Below are positions 31,600 to 43,179 of a stretch of DNA of 52,259 nt, piece by piece. Within the stretch, counting starts at the first letter, position 1. Every line of letters begins with the position of its first letter. The stretch spans positions 1 to 52,259 of the forward strand of contig JAJOHG010000175.1 of assembly GCA_021029095.1 (NCBI GenBank), written 5' to 3'. The DNA comes from Phellopilus nigrolimitatus. Its lineage: Eukaryota > Basidiomycota > Agaricomycetes > Hymenochaetales > Hymenochaetaceae. The notes under the pieces are model-generated. The model saw nothing but the letters and a program-made list of their open reading frames with translations. It ran no database searches and had not been told where the DNA came from. Made by a program: the position numbers and the translations under genes.

Positions 31600-33190
31600 A
31601 CTGGACCGTTGATCCATCGGAGGGGTGCCCGACGAGGCAAAGAGACTCGCTGCGCAGGAGATGCGGGCGTGATCGTGCGTCGAACTTTGCCGGGAGGCGG
31701 GGCACGCGCAGCGTGTGCGGTCCAGGCGGCTGGGTGGGGTCGTACGTCCTTTAATACGTGTATGGGAGCGGTGCAGCGGGGAGGGAACGGTTGGGTGCGC
31801 AGAAAGATGATGGGTCATGTGGATATGAGCATAGGCGGGCTGGCGGCATGCGCGCGTAGATGTTGAGGCAAGGAGAGCGAAGGCTGTAGATTCACAAGTA
31901 GTCAGTATAACGTTCCAAAAATTCACGAAGAAAAAAAGGCGACGTACAAGATCAACCTCCATGTCCCACCGCCGACTCTGTGCCTCTTCTCATCGAAGCC
32001 TTTTCGCACTCGCCGCTAAGCAGCTCCTCCGGCCCGCGGCCGCTCCTGCTCCTGTAGCTGCATTTCGAGGGCACGACACCCGCATCGGACATTGAGAGCC
32101 CCGTGGCGGACGGCAGCGGGGGAAGCGGAAGCGAGTGGGAAGACGCGCTCTGTTGGGAGCTTCGCCTTAGGTGGCCAGATCCTTGCTCGTGTCCATGTCC
32201 GGGAGCCGGGTAAAGTGCAGAGGACGCGCCTGAAGCATGAGGTGCCGGCAGAGCGCGGGAGTATCGCAAGGAAGTGGATGATGTGGTCGCGCGGGATGTG
32301 CGCCTGGTCCGGTGAGCATGCTATTTCCGGAGGGTGAAGAGCTGATGGTATGCGGCAGGGAAAGGGAAGACAGGCTGAGAGTGTCGTCCTTTTGTTCGTG
32401 CTGAAAATGCGGGCTCTCGGAAGACGCGACGATCGGGTAACTGGGGTAGGCCACGGGGACGTGCGACGCTGTCGAGAGGAGGCGCGCAAAAGTGGTGCGC
32501 GCGTCAGCGGAGCGGAGCGAGCATGTGTGCTCGTACCGATCGACCTCGGTGAACTGCGCGCAGAGAGACTGCAGCGACGCAGCGAGATCGGCATGAGCAC
32601 TATATGGCATACATTCAGCGAGTGAAAAGGAAATAAACAAATAAATAAACCAAAGAAAATCTGTTGCCTACCGCTCAGCGTGCTCCGCGCGTACCTCAGC
32701 GTCGAGGACGGCCTTCACGGCGCTCTCGGGCACTTTAGACTCCGCTTTCACGTCTTTCTCCCTTTCCCTCTCTCCATTGGTCTTCTCTCCGTCCACATTT
32801 GGGTCAGGAGAAGCGCGAGAAGGCAGACCTTGGACCGGCGCCAGAAGGCGCTCGGCGCGAGTGGCGCGGCTCTGCGCAACGGTAAGTTCGCGGGCGTCCG
32901 CGTCTGCAAGCGTGGAGGAAAGAAGCAGCGCTAGTTGGGAGGGAGCCTGGGCAGCGGTAAGTTGGGCGGCATGGTTGAGGAGCGGGGACGAAGTTGAGTT
33001 TGAATGTAAGGGCTTGGGAGAGGCGGAGGAGCCGGGGCTACCGGCGATTGCGGACGCTGTTGAGGTCGGTAAAGCCGTGTGCGAGAGCGTCGGAGGCGAG
33101 GACGCTAGAGACGGCCTGGCGCTGCATCTGCAGTTGCTGTTGTTGATATGCGGCAAGCGCAATCGCCTTGCGTTCCTGCATGGCCCGCAT
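31600..33190 (-). pseudogene. Upstream coding-like minus-strand stretches of the block gene, unresolved
   Basis: Reading leftwards from an ATG at 33190, the frame MRAMQERKAIALAAYQQQQL continues to FTDLNSVRNRR and stops at 33038. Another frame (about 32946-32668) reads APSQLALLLSSTLADADARE, then TVAQSRATRAERLL, and a third (about 32620-32170) includes HADLAASLQSLCAQFTEVDR. All look protein-like and GC-rich, but I could not splice them into one frame, nor join them to the SNF5-like exons. It is either a decayed gene or a chimera of captured pieces. Confidence 0.4.
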
Positions 33191-33199
33191 TTACTGCAT

Positions 33200-33249
33200 C
33201 TGGCTTAAACTACTCGTGTCTGTACTACAGACACGAGCTTCTAAGCCAG
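33200..33249. other. 50-bp nested palindrome, copy 1
   Basis: A perfect 12-bp inverted pair, CTCGTGTCTGTA and its complement, surrounds a single C (33213-33237). Outer arms CTGGCTTA / TAAGCCAG extend the structure to 33200-33249, and a T run follows. It sits just upstream of the minus-strand ATG at 33190. It could be a cruciform, a protein site or an old pair of element ends. Confidence 0.85.
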
Positions 33250-33289
33250 CTTTTTTCTTCTTCCCGGTTGAGTGTGCGGTCGGGCGGCG

Positions 33290-33360
33290 AACATAAGGGA
33301 GGGTGGCGGCGAGGACGAGGGAGGGTGGCGGCGAGGACATCGGAGGGTGGCGGCGAGGAT
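33290..33360. repeat. GGAGGGTGGCGGCGAGGA minisatellite, 3 copies, copy 1
   Basis: Three units of about 21 bp with GGAGGGTGGCGGCGAGGA cores occur at about 33297, 33321 and 33342. They are followed by purine-rich sequence with GAC/GAT and GGC triplets to about 33475. Confidence 0.8.
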
Positions 33361-33895
33361 GAGAGCGGCAGCAGGGACAAAGGAAGAGGGCGGCAGTGTG
33401 AACGACAAGGACGAGGTGATGGCAGCGGCGGCGGCGACGATGACGATGACAAGAGTATGGTGGTGAAGAAGAAGAAAGAACTTAGGCGATTTCGAAGTCC
33501 GAGACTCAAATTTGCTGTTACCTGAGCAGTCGGTCAGCTTTTACATATCATTCAGTAACATATACGCACAAAAAAATTACATGGATATATAGCTTAGACG
33601 TGGACCTTCATAATAAAAAATAAAAAATAAAAAACAAGCTTTCATATGCAGAGGAAAGACAATAAATAGCCAGATACCAACCGGAAGGCTCACAAGGAAA
33701 AGTGTGACGCGTGGCGGTGGCGTGTGGCAGTGAACCACCCCCATTATAAGGCATACGTTCCCACACTTTTTGTACACTTTTCAGCCACTTTGTACACTTT
33801 TTTGTAATAGTGACCGTGACATACATGCACAGCCACTGGGGGTGAAAACGTAGGAGTGGAAAAGACGATCCCTTCCTTACGTCAGGAATCGTAAC

Positions 33896-36800
33896 AAGTG
33901 GTGATGTCAGATTCGAGGATTTCACTGGGCCATGTCCCTGATCCATCCCAACTCCTACGACTGGAATCGGAGTCCATTTCCATTCCGGACGCTTTCGATC
34001 TCGGCTCGATTCTGCAGAACTTCGAATCTGCATAACTTTCCCGCCAGACCACGTGTGCTCATTCCGTTTTCAGATTTGGAATCAGCTCGAAAATTCGCAC
34101 CAGATACCATTTTGAGCGAATCCGATCGGAGCTGTTTTCCTAAGTGTCCTCTGCCATGCGAAACCGATTACGGAGAGCTCCGGGTCTCCGTAACTTTCCC
34201 GTCAGACCAGCTATGATCACACCGTTTCCAGATTTGGAATCAGCTCGAAAAATCGATCTAGGGACACCCATCACCTGATACAGATGTCCTCGACTTCCGT
34301 TTGTCACACAGGTTCGCTCGCTTTCCCTGCAACAAATCTGATTCTGTGACAGCAGCTCCCGTTTTTGTCCGAGTTTCTTGAGAATCGGAGAACCCAGTTT
34401 CCCATATGGTACAAATATCTTCCCACATTTTCAAGACTTTCGGTCAACTCCTCCTTTGGGGGAATCGGAAATGAAGAAACACGGATCTCCGCTTTCAAGC
34501 CAAGTGTGAAGCTGAAGGCATGCTTTTTGTTTTCTTCCAGAAACAAATCCATTTTTCCTCCCCCGATATCCGTGACTCTAGTGGCGAAAGCCGGCGGTGA
34601 GTGAATCAGAAACGGAGGCGTCCGGAGTCCGGTACGTTTGATCCAGAGCTTTCTTTGGCTTGACTTTCGGAACAACTTCACCAACACAAATTGGAGACAA
34701 GTGGTGATGTCAGATTCGAGGATTTCACTGGGCCATGTCCCTGATCCATCCCAACTCCTACGACTGGAATCGGAGTCCATTTCCATTCCGGACGCTTTCG
34801 ATCTCGGCTCGATTCTGCAGAACTTCGAATCTGCATAACTTTCCCGCCAGACCACGTGTGCTCATTCCGTTTTCAGATTTGGAATCAGCTCGAAAATTCG
34901 CACCAGATACCATTTTGAGCGAATCCGATCGGAGCTGTTTTCCTAAGTGTCCTCTGCCATGCGAAACCGATTACGGAGAGCTCCGGGTCTCCGTAACTTT
35001 CCCGTCAGACCAGCTATGATCACACCGTTTCCAGATTTGGAATCAGCTCGAAAAATCGATCTAGGGACACCCATCACCTGATACAGATGTCCTCGACTTC
35101 CGTTTGTCACACAGGTTCGCTCGCTTTCCCTGCAACAAATCTGATTCTGTGACAGCAGCTCCCGTTTTTGTCCGAGTTTCTTGAGAATCGGAGAACCCAG
35201 TTTCCCATATGGTACAAATATCTTCCCACATTTTCAAGACTTTCGGTCAACTCCTCCTTTGGGGGAATCGGAAATGAAGAAACACGGATCTCCGCTTTCA
35301 AGCCAAGTGTGAAGCTGAAGGCATGCTTTTTGTTTTCTTCCAGAAACAAATCCATTTTTCCTCCCCCGATATCCGTGACTCTAGTGGCGAAAGCCGGCGG
35401 TGAGTGAATCAGAAACGGAGGCGTCCGGAGTCCGGTACGTTTGATCCAGAGCTTTCTTTGGCTTGACTTTCGGAACAACTTCACCAACACAAATTGGAGA
35501 CAAGTGGTGATGTCAGATTCGAGGATTTCACTGGGCCATGTCCCTGATCCATCCCAACTCCTACGACTGGAATCGGAGTCCATTTCCATTCCGGACGCTT
35601 TCGATCTCGGCTCGATTCTGCAGAACTTCGAATCTGCATAACTTTCCCGCCAGACCACGTGTGCTCATTCCGTTTTCAGATTTGGAATCAGCTCGAAAAT
35701 TCGCACCAGATACCATTTTGAGCGAATCCGATCGGAGCTGTTTTCCTAAGTGTCCTCTGCCATGCGAAACCGATTACGGAGAGCTCCGGGTCTCCGTAAC
35801 TTTCCCGTCAGACCAGCTATGATCACACCGTTTCCAGATTTGGAATCAGCTCGAAAAATCGATCTAGGGACACCCATCACCTGATACAGATGTCCTCGAC
35901 TTCCGTTTGTCACACAGGTTCGCTCGCTTTCCCTGCAACAAATCTGATTCTGTGACAGCAGCTCCCGTTTTTGTCCGAGTTTCTTGAGAATCGGAGAACC
36001 CAGTTTCCCATATGGTACAAATATCTTCCCACATTTTCAAGACTTTCGGTCAACTCCTCCTTTGGGGGAATCGGAAATGAAGAAACACGGATCTCCGCTT
36101 TCAAGCCAAGTGTGAAGCTGAAGGCATGCTTTTTGTTTTCTTCCAGAAACAAATCCATTTTTCCTCCCCCGATATCCGTGACTCTAGTGGCGAAAGCCGG
36201 CGGTGAGTGAATCAGAAACGGAGGCGTCCGGAGTCCGGTACGTTTGATCCAGAGCTTTCTTTGGCTTGACTTTCGGAACAACTTCACCAACACAAATTGG
36301 AGACAAGTGGTGATGTCAGATTCGAGGATTTCACTGGGCCATGTCCCTGATCCATCCCAACTCCTACGACTGGAATCGGAGTCCATTTCCATTCCGGACG
36401 CTTTCGATCTCGGCTCGATTCTGCAGAACTTCGAATCTGCATAACTTTCCCGCCAGACCACGTGTGCTCATTCCGTTTTCAGATTTGGAATCAGCTCGAA
36501 AATTCGCACCAGATACCATTTTGAGCGAATCCGATCGGAGCTGTTTTCCTAAGTGTCCTCTGCCATGCGAAACCGATTACGGAGAGCTCCGGGTCTCCGT
36601 AACTTTCCCGTCAGACCAGCTATGATCACACCGTTTCCAGATTTGGAATCAGCTCGAAAAATCGATCTAGGGACACCCATCACCTGATACAGATGTCCTC
36701 GACTTCCGTTTGTCACACAGGTTCGCTCGCTTTCCCTGCAACAAATCTGATTCTGTGACAGCAGCTCCCGTTTTTGTCCGAGTTTCTTGAGAATCGGAGA

Positions 36801-39516
36801 ACCCAGTTTCCCATATGGTACAAATATCTTCCCACATTTTCAAGACTTTCGGTCAACTCCTCCTTTGGGGGAATCGGAAATGAAGAAACACGGATCTCCG
36901 CTTTCAAGCCAAGTGTGAAGCTGAAGGCATGCTTTTTGTTTTCTTCCAGAAACAAATCCATTTTTCCTCCCCCGATATCCGTGACTCTAGTGGCGAAAGC
37001 CGGCGGTGAGTGAATCAGAAACGGAGGCGTCCGGAGTCCGGTACGTTTGATCCAGAGCTTTCTTTGGCTTGACTTTCGGAACAACTTCACCAACACAAAT
37101 TGGAGACAAGTGGTGATGTCAGATTCGAGGATTTCACTGGGCCATGTCCCTGATCCATCCCAACTCCTACGACTGGAATCGGAGTCCATTTCCATTCCGG
37201 ACGCTTTCGATCTCGGCTCGATTCTGCAGAACTTCGAATCTGCATAACTTTCCCGCCAGACCACGTGTGCTCATTCCGTTTTCAGATTTGGAATCAGCTC
37301 GAAAATTCGCACCAGATACCATTTTGAGCGAATCCGATCGGAGCTGTTTTCCTAAGTGTCCTCTGCCATGCGAAACCGATTACGGAGAGCTCCGGGTCTC
37401 CGTAACTTTCCCGTCAGACCAGCTATGATCACACCGTTTCCAGATTTGGAATCAGCTCGAAAAATCGATCTAGGGACACCCATCACCTGATACAGATGTC
37501 CTCGACTTCCGTTTGTCACACAGGTTCGCTCGCTTTCCCTGCAACAAATCTGATTCTGTGACAGCAGCTCCCGTTTTTGTCCGAGTTTCTTGAGAATCGG
37601 AGAACCCAGTTTCCCATATGGTACAAATATCTTCCCACATTTTCAAGACTTTCGGTCAACTCCTCCTTTGGGGGAATCGGAAATGAAGAAACACGGATCT
37701 CCGCTTTCAAGCCAAGTGTGAAGCTGAAGGCATGCTTTTTGTTTTCTTCCAGAAACAAATCCATTTTTCCTCCCCCGATATCCGTGACTCTAGTGGCGAA
37801 AGCCGGCGGTGAGTGAATCAGAAACGGAGGCGTCCGGAGTCCGGTACGTTTGATCCAGAGCTTTCTTTGGCTTGACTTTCGGAACAACTTCACCAACACA
37901 AATTGGAGACAAGTGGTGATGTCAGATTCGAGGATTTCACTGGGCCATGTCCCTGATCCATCCCAACTCCTACGACTGGAATCGGAGTCCATTTCCATTC
38001 CGGACGCTTTCGATCTCGGCTCGATTCTGCAGAACTTCGAATCTGCATAACTTTCCCGCCAGACCACGTGTGCTCATTCCGTTTTCAGATTTGGAATCAG
38101 CTCGAAAATTCGCACCAGATACCATTTTGAGCGAATCCGATCGGAGCTGTTTTCCTAAGTGTCCTCTGCCATGCGAAACCGATTACGGAGAGCTCCGGGT
38201 CTCCGTAACTTTCCCGTCAGACCAGCTATGATCACACCGTTTCCAGATTTGGAATCAGCTCGAAAAATCGATCTAGGGACACCCATCACCTGATACAGAT
38301 GTCCTCGACTTCCGTTTGTCACACAGGTTCGCTCGCTTTCCCTGCAACAAATCTGATTCTGTGACAGCAGCTCCCGTTTTTGTCCGAGTTTCTTGAGAAT
38401 CGGAGAACCCAGTTTCCCATATGGTACAAATATCTTCCCACATTTTCAAGACTTTCGGTCAACTCCTCCTTTGGGGGAATCGGAAATGAAGAAACACGGA
38501 TCTCCGCTTTCAAGCCAAGTGTGAAGCTGAAGGCATGCTTTTTGTTTTCTTCCAGAAACAAATCCATTTTTCCTCCCCCGATATCCGTGACTCTAGTGGC
38601 GAAAGCCGGCGGTGAGTGAATCAGAAACGGAGGCGTCCGGAGTCCGGTACGTTTGATCCAGAGCTTTCTTTGGCTTGACTTTCGGAACAACTTCACCAAC
38701 ACAAATTGGAGACAAGTGGTGATGTCAGATTCGAGGATTTCACTGGGCCATGTCCCTGATCCATCCCAACTCCTACGACTGGAATCGGAGTCCATTTCCA
38801 TTCCGGACGCTTTCGATCTCGGCTCGATTCTGCAGAACTTCGAATCTGCATAACTTTCCCGCCAGACCACGTGTGCTCATTCCGTTTTCAGATTTGGAAT
38901 CAGCTCGAAAATTCGCACCAGATACCATTTTGAGCGAATCCGATCGGAGCTGTTTTCCTAAGTGTCCTCTGCCATGCGAAACCGATTACGGAGAGCTCCG
39001 GGTCTCCGTAACTTTCCCGTCAGACCAGCTATGATCACACCGTTTCCAGATTTGGAATCAGCTCGAAAAATCGATCTAGGGACACCCATCACCTGATACA
39101 GATGTCCTCGACTTCCGTTTGTCACACAGGTTCGCTCGCTTTCCCTGCAACAAATCTGATTCTGTGACAGCAGCTCCCGTTTTTGTCCGAGTTTCTTGAG
39201 AATCGGAGAACCCAGTTTCCCATATGGTACAAATATCTTCCCACATTTTCAAGACTTTCGGTCAACTCCTCCTTTGGGGGAATCGGAAATGAAGAAACAC
39301 GGATCTCCGCTTTCAAGCCAAGTGTGAAGCTGAAGGCATGCTTTTTGTTTTCTTCCAGAAACAAATCCATTTTTCCTCCCCCGATATCCGTGACTCTAGT
39401 GGCGAAAGCCGGCGGTGAGTGAATCAGAAACGGAGGCGTCCGGAGTCCGGTACGTTTGATCCAGAGCTTTCTTTGGCTTGACTTTCGGAACAACTTCACC
39501 AACACAAATTGGAGAC
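33896..39516. repeat. 803-bp satellite, array 2, exactly seven units
   Basis: 5621 bp, which is 7 x 803 exactly, starting at AAGTGG and ending at GGAGAC, so the array begins and ends at the same point of the unit where the block inserts. Units appear identical to each other and to array 1. Open frames on both strands (for example 34304-34855 minus, starting at GTG) repeat with the unit and are not treated as genes. Confidence 0.97.
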
Positions 39517-39947
39517 TTTGGTTGTGGGCCATTGCTGTGCATGGCATGTTACGATTCCTGTTTTTCTTTTTTTCAGTTCTTTTTTATACCATCTACTTTG
39601 GTATACATGTATTAACTGATTTAAAGCAAATGCATATCTGACAGTGGGACGTTGATTATCTTCGGAGCACGACAAGTGACGTCCTGCTCGGGGGCTGGGT
39701 CTACTAGCGTAGCCCTGCAAAACAAACGGGAAATTCGACCATTTTCAACCTCTTTTCTTCAGTCAAAAGTCTATTTTTATGGTTATGTATGTACATCATA
39801 TCTACGCGATGTGTAACTACTTTTCATGTCCAACGTTGGCGAGGCTCGCGTTTTCTTCGGTGACTTGATCTCGACCCACACTTCGTGCTTCAGCACCGTC
39901 GGCGACGATTGGTCATCCGTCATGAACGAGGGTGTCGGCGCTTGGTC

Positions 39948-40850
39948 CTATTGGATGTTTAGCGCGCGGCGACACCTCGCTTTTTTGCGCTCGCCTTGGC
40001 CCGCCCGTCCATCCTGAGGCTGATGTAGAATTCCGCGTCGGTACTGTACTCCACAGATCGTGGCCGACGATGGCAATGCCAAAATTTGCCTTGCATGAAA
40101 TGTCAATTTTGCAAAGCACGGAAGAACAGAGTCGCTCTCACCGCATGCACCGCACTGAGATCTGTTTCCAAGCGGGCCCTTTCGACGTCCGACAGCGAGA
40201 CTATCAGGACAGCCGCAATTCGAGCAATGCCAGATGCCATCAATCACGTTCGCACGCTGTCCATTTGCATACTCGCGCTCCTTCGCCTCTTTCTCGAGTT
40301 CTCTTCGTCTTCGTGCCGAGACTATCCTTGAGGCCTTCGAGTCCTGCGCCGAGGCAGAAGTCGAAGAAACGCGCAGCGGCAAGTCGCCTTCCAGCGGCGG
40401 CTCGAACGTCGACGAGTCCACCACCATCGATGGCGTCGCCGCGGTGACGTTTGCACGCACCTTCAGATTCGACTGTGTGTACTTCGGCACTTTGAACGAA
40501 CCCTTCGCCTTCGATAGCGGGACCGCAGGTGCCGACGGAGTGCTCGAGACCGTCGGAATGATGGCCGTCCTTTTCTCGGATGCCACCGTATTCATAATGA
40601 TGACCGACGTCGCCGCGGCTGCTGCCCTGCGTGATGTCGGCGCAGCTGCCGCCGCCGCGAGCGCGATAGTCGACGGATCGACCTCGGGGAACCCGATCGC
40701 CAGCGTGCGGTGCGTCTTGAGCGGCTCGCGGTTTGGCAGGGCGATGCCGCGCTGCCCAGGTGTGGTGCGCTTCCGCCGCTTGTTCGCCTCCTTTTCGCGC
40801 TCCTTGTCGAGCCGGTCAAGCTCGCCATCGCTGAGATAGTTGATGATCGG
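39948..40850 (-). CDS. SNF5/SMARCB1-like C-terminal exons, copy 2
   Basis: Identical to the copy at 30664-31566: exons 40850-40142 and 40089-39948 with the 52-nt intron between them. It holds the same GATA-like C-x2-C-x20-C-x2-C finger followed by GKFWHCHRRPRSVEY. Coding-like fragments further upstream (40884-42474) and the hairpin at 42484-42533 are also the same. No substitution distinguishes the copies, so duplication was recent or the assembly repeated a segment. Confidence 0.6.
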   Translation of the reverse strand, partial: PIINYLSDGELDRLDKEREKEANKRRKRTTPGQRGIALPNREPLKTHRTLAIGFPEVDPSTIALAAAAAAPTSRRAAAAATSVIIMNTVASEKRTAIIPTVSSTPSAPAVPLSKAKGSFKVPKYTQSNLKVRANVTAATPSMVVDSSTFEPPLEGDLPLRVSSTSASAQDSKASRIVSARRRRELEKEAKEREYANGQRANVIDGIWHCSNCGCPDSLAVGRRKGPLGNRSQCGACGESDSVLPCFAKLTFHARQILALPSSATICGVQYRRGILHQPQDGRAGQGERKKARCRRALNIQ

Positions 40851-42483
40851 CTGGCACGATTATGTCTCTACGACGGAGCTCGCACTGGACCGTTGATCCA
40901 TCGGAGGGGTGCCCGACGAGGCAAAGAGACTCGCTGCGCAGGAGATGCGGGCGTGATCGTGCGTCGAACTTTGCCGGGAGGCGGGGCACGCGCAGCGTGT
41001 GCGGTCCAGGCGGCTGGGTGGGGTCGTACGTCCTTTAATACGTGTATGGGAGCGGTGCAGCGGGGAGGGAACGGTTGGGTGCGCAGAAAGATGATGGGTC
41101 ATGTGGATATGAGCATAGGCGGGCTGGCGGCATGCGCGCGTAGATGTTGAGGCAAGGAGAGCGAAGGCTGTAGATTCACAAGTAGTCAGTATAACGTTCC
41201 AAAAATTCACGAAGAAAAAAAGGCGACGTACAAGATCAACCTCCATGTCCCACCGCCGACTCTGTGCCTCTTCTCATCGAAGCCTTTTCGCACTCGCCGC
41301 TAAGCAGCTCCTCCGGCCCGCGGCCGCTCCTGCTCCTGTAGCTGCATTTCGAGGGCACGACACCCGCATCGGACATTGAGAGCCCCGTGGCGGACGGCAG
41401 CGGGGGAAGCGGAAGCGAGTGGGAAGACGCGCTCTGTTGGGAGCTTCGCCTTAGGTGGCCAGATCCTTGCTCGTGTCCATGTCCGGGAGCCGGGTAAAGT
41501 GCAGAGGACGCGCCTGAAGCATGAGGTGCCGGCAGAGCGCGGGAGTATCGCAAGGAAGTGGATGATGTGGTCGCGCGGGATGTGCGCCTGGTCCGGTGAG
41601 CATGCTATTTCCGGAGGGTGAAGAGCTGATGGTATGCGGCAGGGAAAGGGAAGACAGGCTGAGAGTGTCGTCCTTTTGTTCGTGCTGAAAATGCGGGCTC
41701 TCGGAAGACGCGACGATCGGGTAACTGGGGTAGGCCACGGGGACGTGCGACGCTGTCGAGAGGAGGCGCGCAAAAGTGGTGCGCGCGTCAGCGGAGCGGA
41801 GCGAGCATGTGTGCTCGTACCGATCGACCTCGGTGAACTGCGCGCAGAGAGACTGCAGCGACGCAGCGAGATCGGCATGAGCACTATATGGCATACATTC
41901 AGCGAGTGAAAAGGAAATAAACAAATAAATAAACCAAAGAAAATCTGTTGCCTACCGCTCAGCGTGCTCCGCGCGTACCTCAGCGTCGAGGACGGCCTTC
42001 ACGGCGCTCTCGGGCACTTTAGACTCCGCTTTCACGTCTTTCTCCCTTTCCCTCTCTCCATTGGTCTTCTCTCCGTCCACATTTGGGTCAGGAGAAGCGC
42101 GAGAAGGCAGACCTTGGACCGGCGCCAGAAGGCGCTCGGCGCGAGTGGCGCGGCTCTGCGCAACGGTAAGTTCGCGGGCGTCCGCGTCTGCAAGCGTGGA
42201 GGAAAGAAGCAGCGCTAGTTGGGAGGGAGCCTGGGCAGCGGTAAGTTGGGCGGCATGGTTGAGGAGCGGGGACGAAGTTGAGTTTGAATGTAAGGGCTTG
42301 GGAGAGGCGGAGGAGCCGGGGCTACCGGCGATTGCGGACGCTGTTGAGGTCGGTAAAGCCGTGTGCGAGAGCGTCGGAGGCGAGGACGCTAGAGACGGCC
42401 TGGCGCTGCATCTGCAGTTGCTGTTGTTGATATGCGGCAAGCGCAATCGCCTTGCGTTCCTGCATGGCCCGCATTTACTGCAT

Positions 42484-42533
42484 CTGGCTTAAACTACTCG
42501 TGTCTGTACTACAGACACGAGCTTCTAAGCCAG
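42484..42533. other. 50-bp nested palindrome, copy 2
   Basis: Second copy of the nested palindrome at 33200-33249, identical, at offset 9284. Confidence 0.85.
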
Positions 42534-43179
42534 CTTTTTTCTTCTTCCCGGTTGAGTGTGCGGTCGGGCGGCGAACATAAGGGAGGGTGGCGGCGAGGAC
42601 GAGGGAGGGTGGCGGCGAGGACATCGGAGGGTGGCGGCGAGGATGAGAGCGGCAGCAGGGACAAAGGAAGAGGGCGGCAGTGTGAACGACAAGGACGAGG
42701 TGATGGCAGCGGCGGCGGCGACGATGACGATGACAAGAGTATGGTGGTGAAGAAGAAGAAAGAACTTAGGCGATTTCGAAGTCCGAGACTCAAATTTGCT
42801 GTTACCTGAGCAGTCGGTCAGCTTTTACATATCATTCAGTAACATATACGCACAAAAAAATTACATGGATATATAGCTTAGACGTGGACCTTCATAATAA
42901 AAAATAAAAAATAAAAAACAAGCTTTCATATGCAGAGGAAAGACAATAAATAGCCAGATACCAACCGGAAGGCTCACAAGGAAAAGTGTGACGCGTGGCG
43001 GTGGCGTGTGGCAGTGAACCACCCCCATTATAAGGCATACGTTCCCACACTTTTTGTACACTTTTCAGCCACTTTGTACACTTTTTTGTAATAGTGACCG
43101 TGACATACATGCACAGCCACTGGGGGTGAAAACGTAGGAGTGGAAAAGACGATCCCTTCCTTACGTCAGGAATCGTAAC

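Larger units (their letters stand above)
30233..33895. mobile_element. 3663-bp GC-rich block inserted in the satellite, copy 1
   Basis: The block interrupts a satellite unit between GGAGAC and AAGTGG. The satellite resumes in phase with no bases lost. GTTACGATTCCTG at 30264-30276 and its exact reverse complement at 33883-33895 form 13-bp inverted repeats. The right one abuts the junction; the left one is 31 bp inside. An AC at both junctions could be a 2-bp target duplication. Inside, 30550-33200 is clearly GC-rich and carries SNF5-like exons on the minus strand, followed by a hairpin, a GGC/GAG minisatellite and an AT-rich tail. No transposase is visible. An identical copy lies 9284 bp downstream. 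Confidence 0.75.
39517..43179. mobile_element. 3663-bp GC-rich block, copy 2
   Basis: Same sequence as 30233-33895 displaced by 9284 bp. All the frames I compared translate identically. Junctions with the satellite and the 13-bp inverted repeats (39548-39560 and 43167-43179) are the same. This copy therefore arose by duplication of satellite plus block rather than by a second insertion. Confidence 0.78.

Noticed and set aside
34304..34855. 183-codon minus-strand frame repeated in every 803-bp unit, and 94/79/66-codon plus-strand frames
   Set aside because: The long frame starts at GTG, frames are open on both strands at once, and conservation is explained by satellite homogenisation. No splice or promoter signal supports them.
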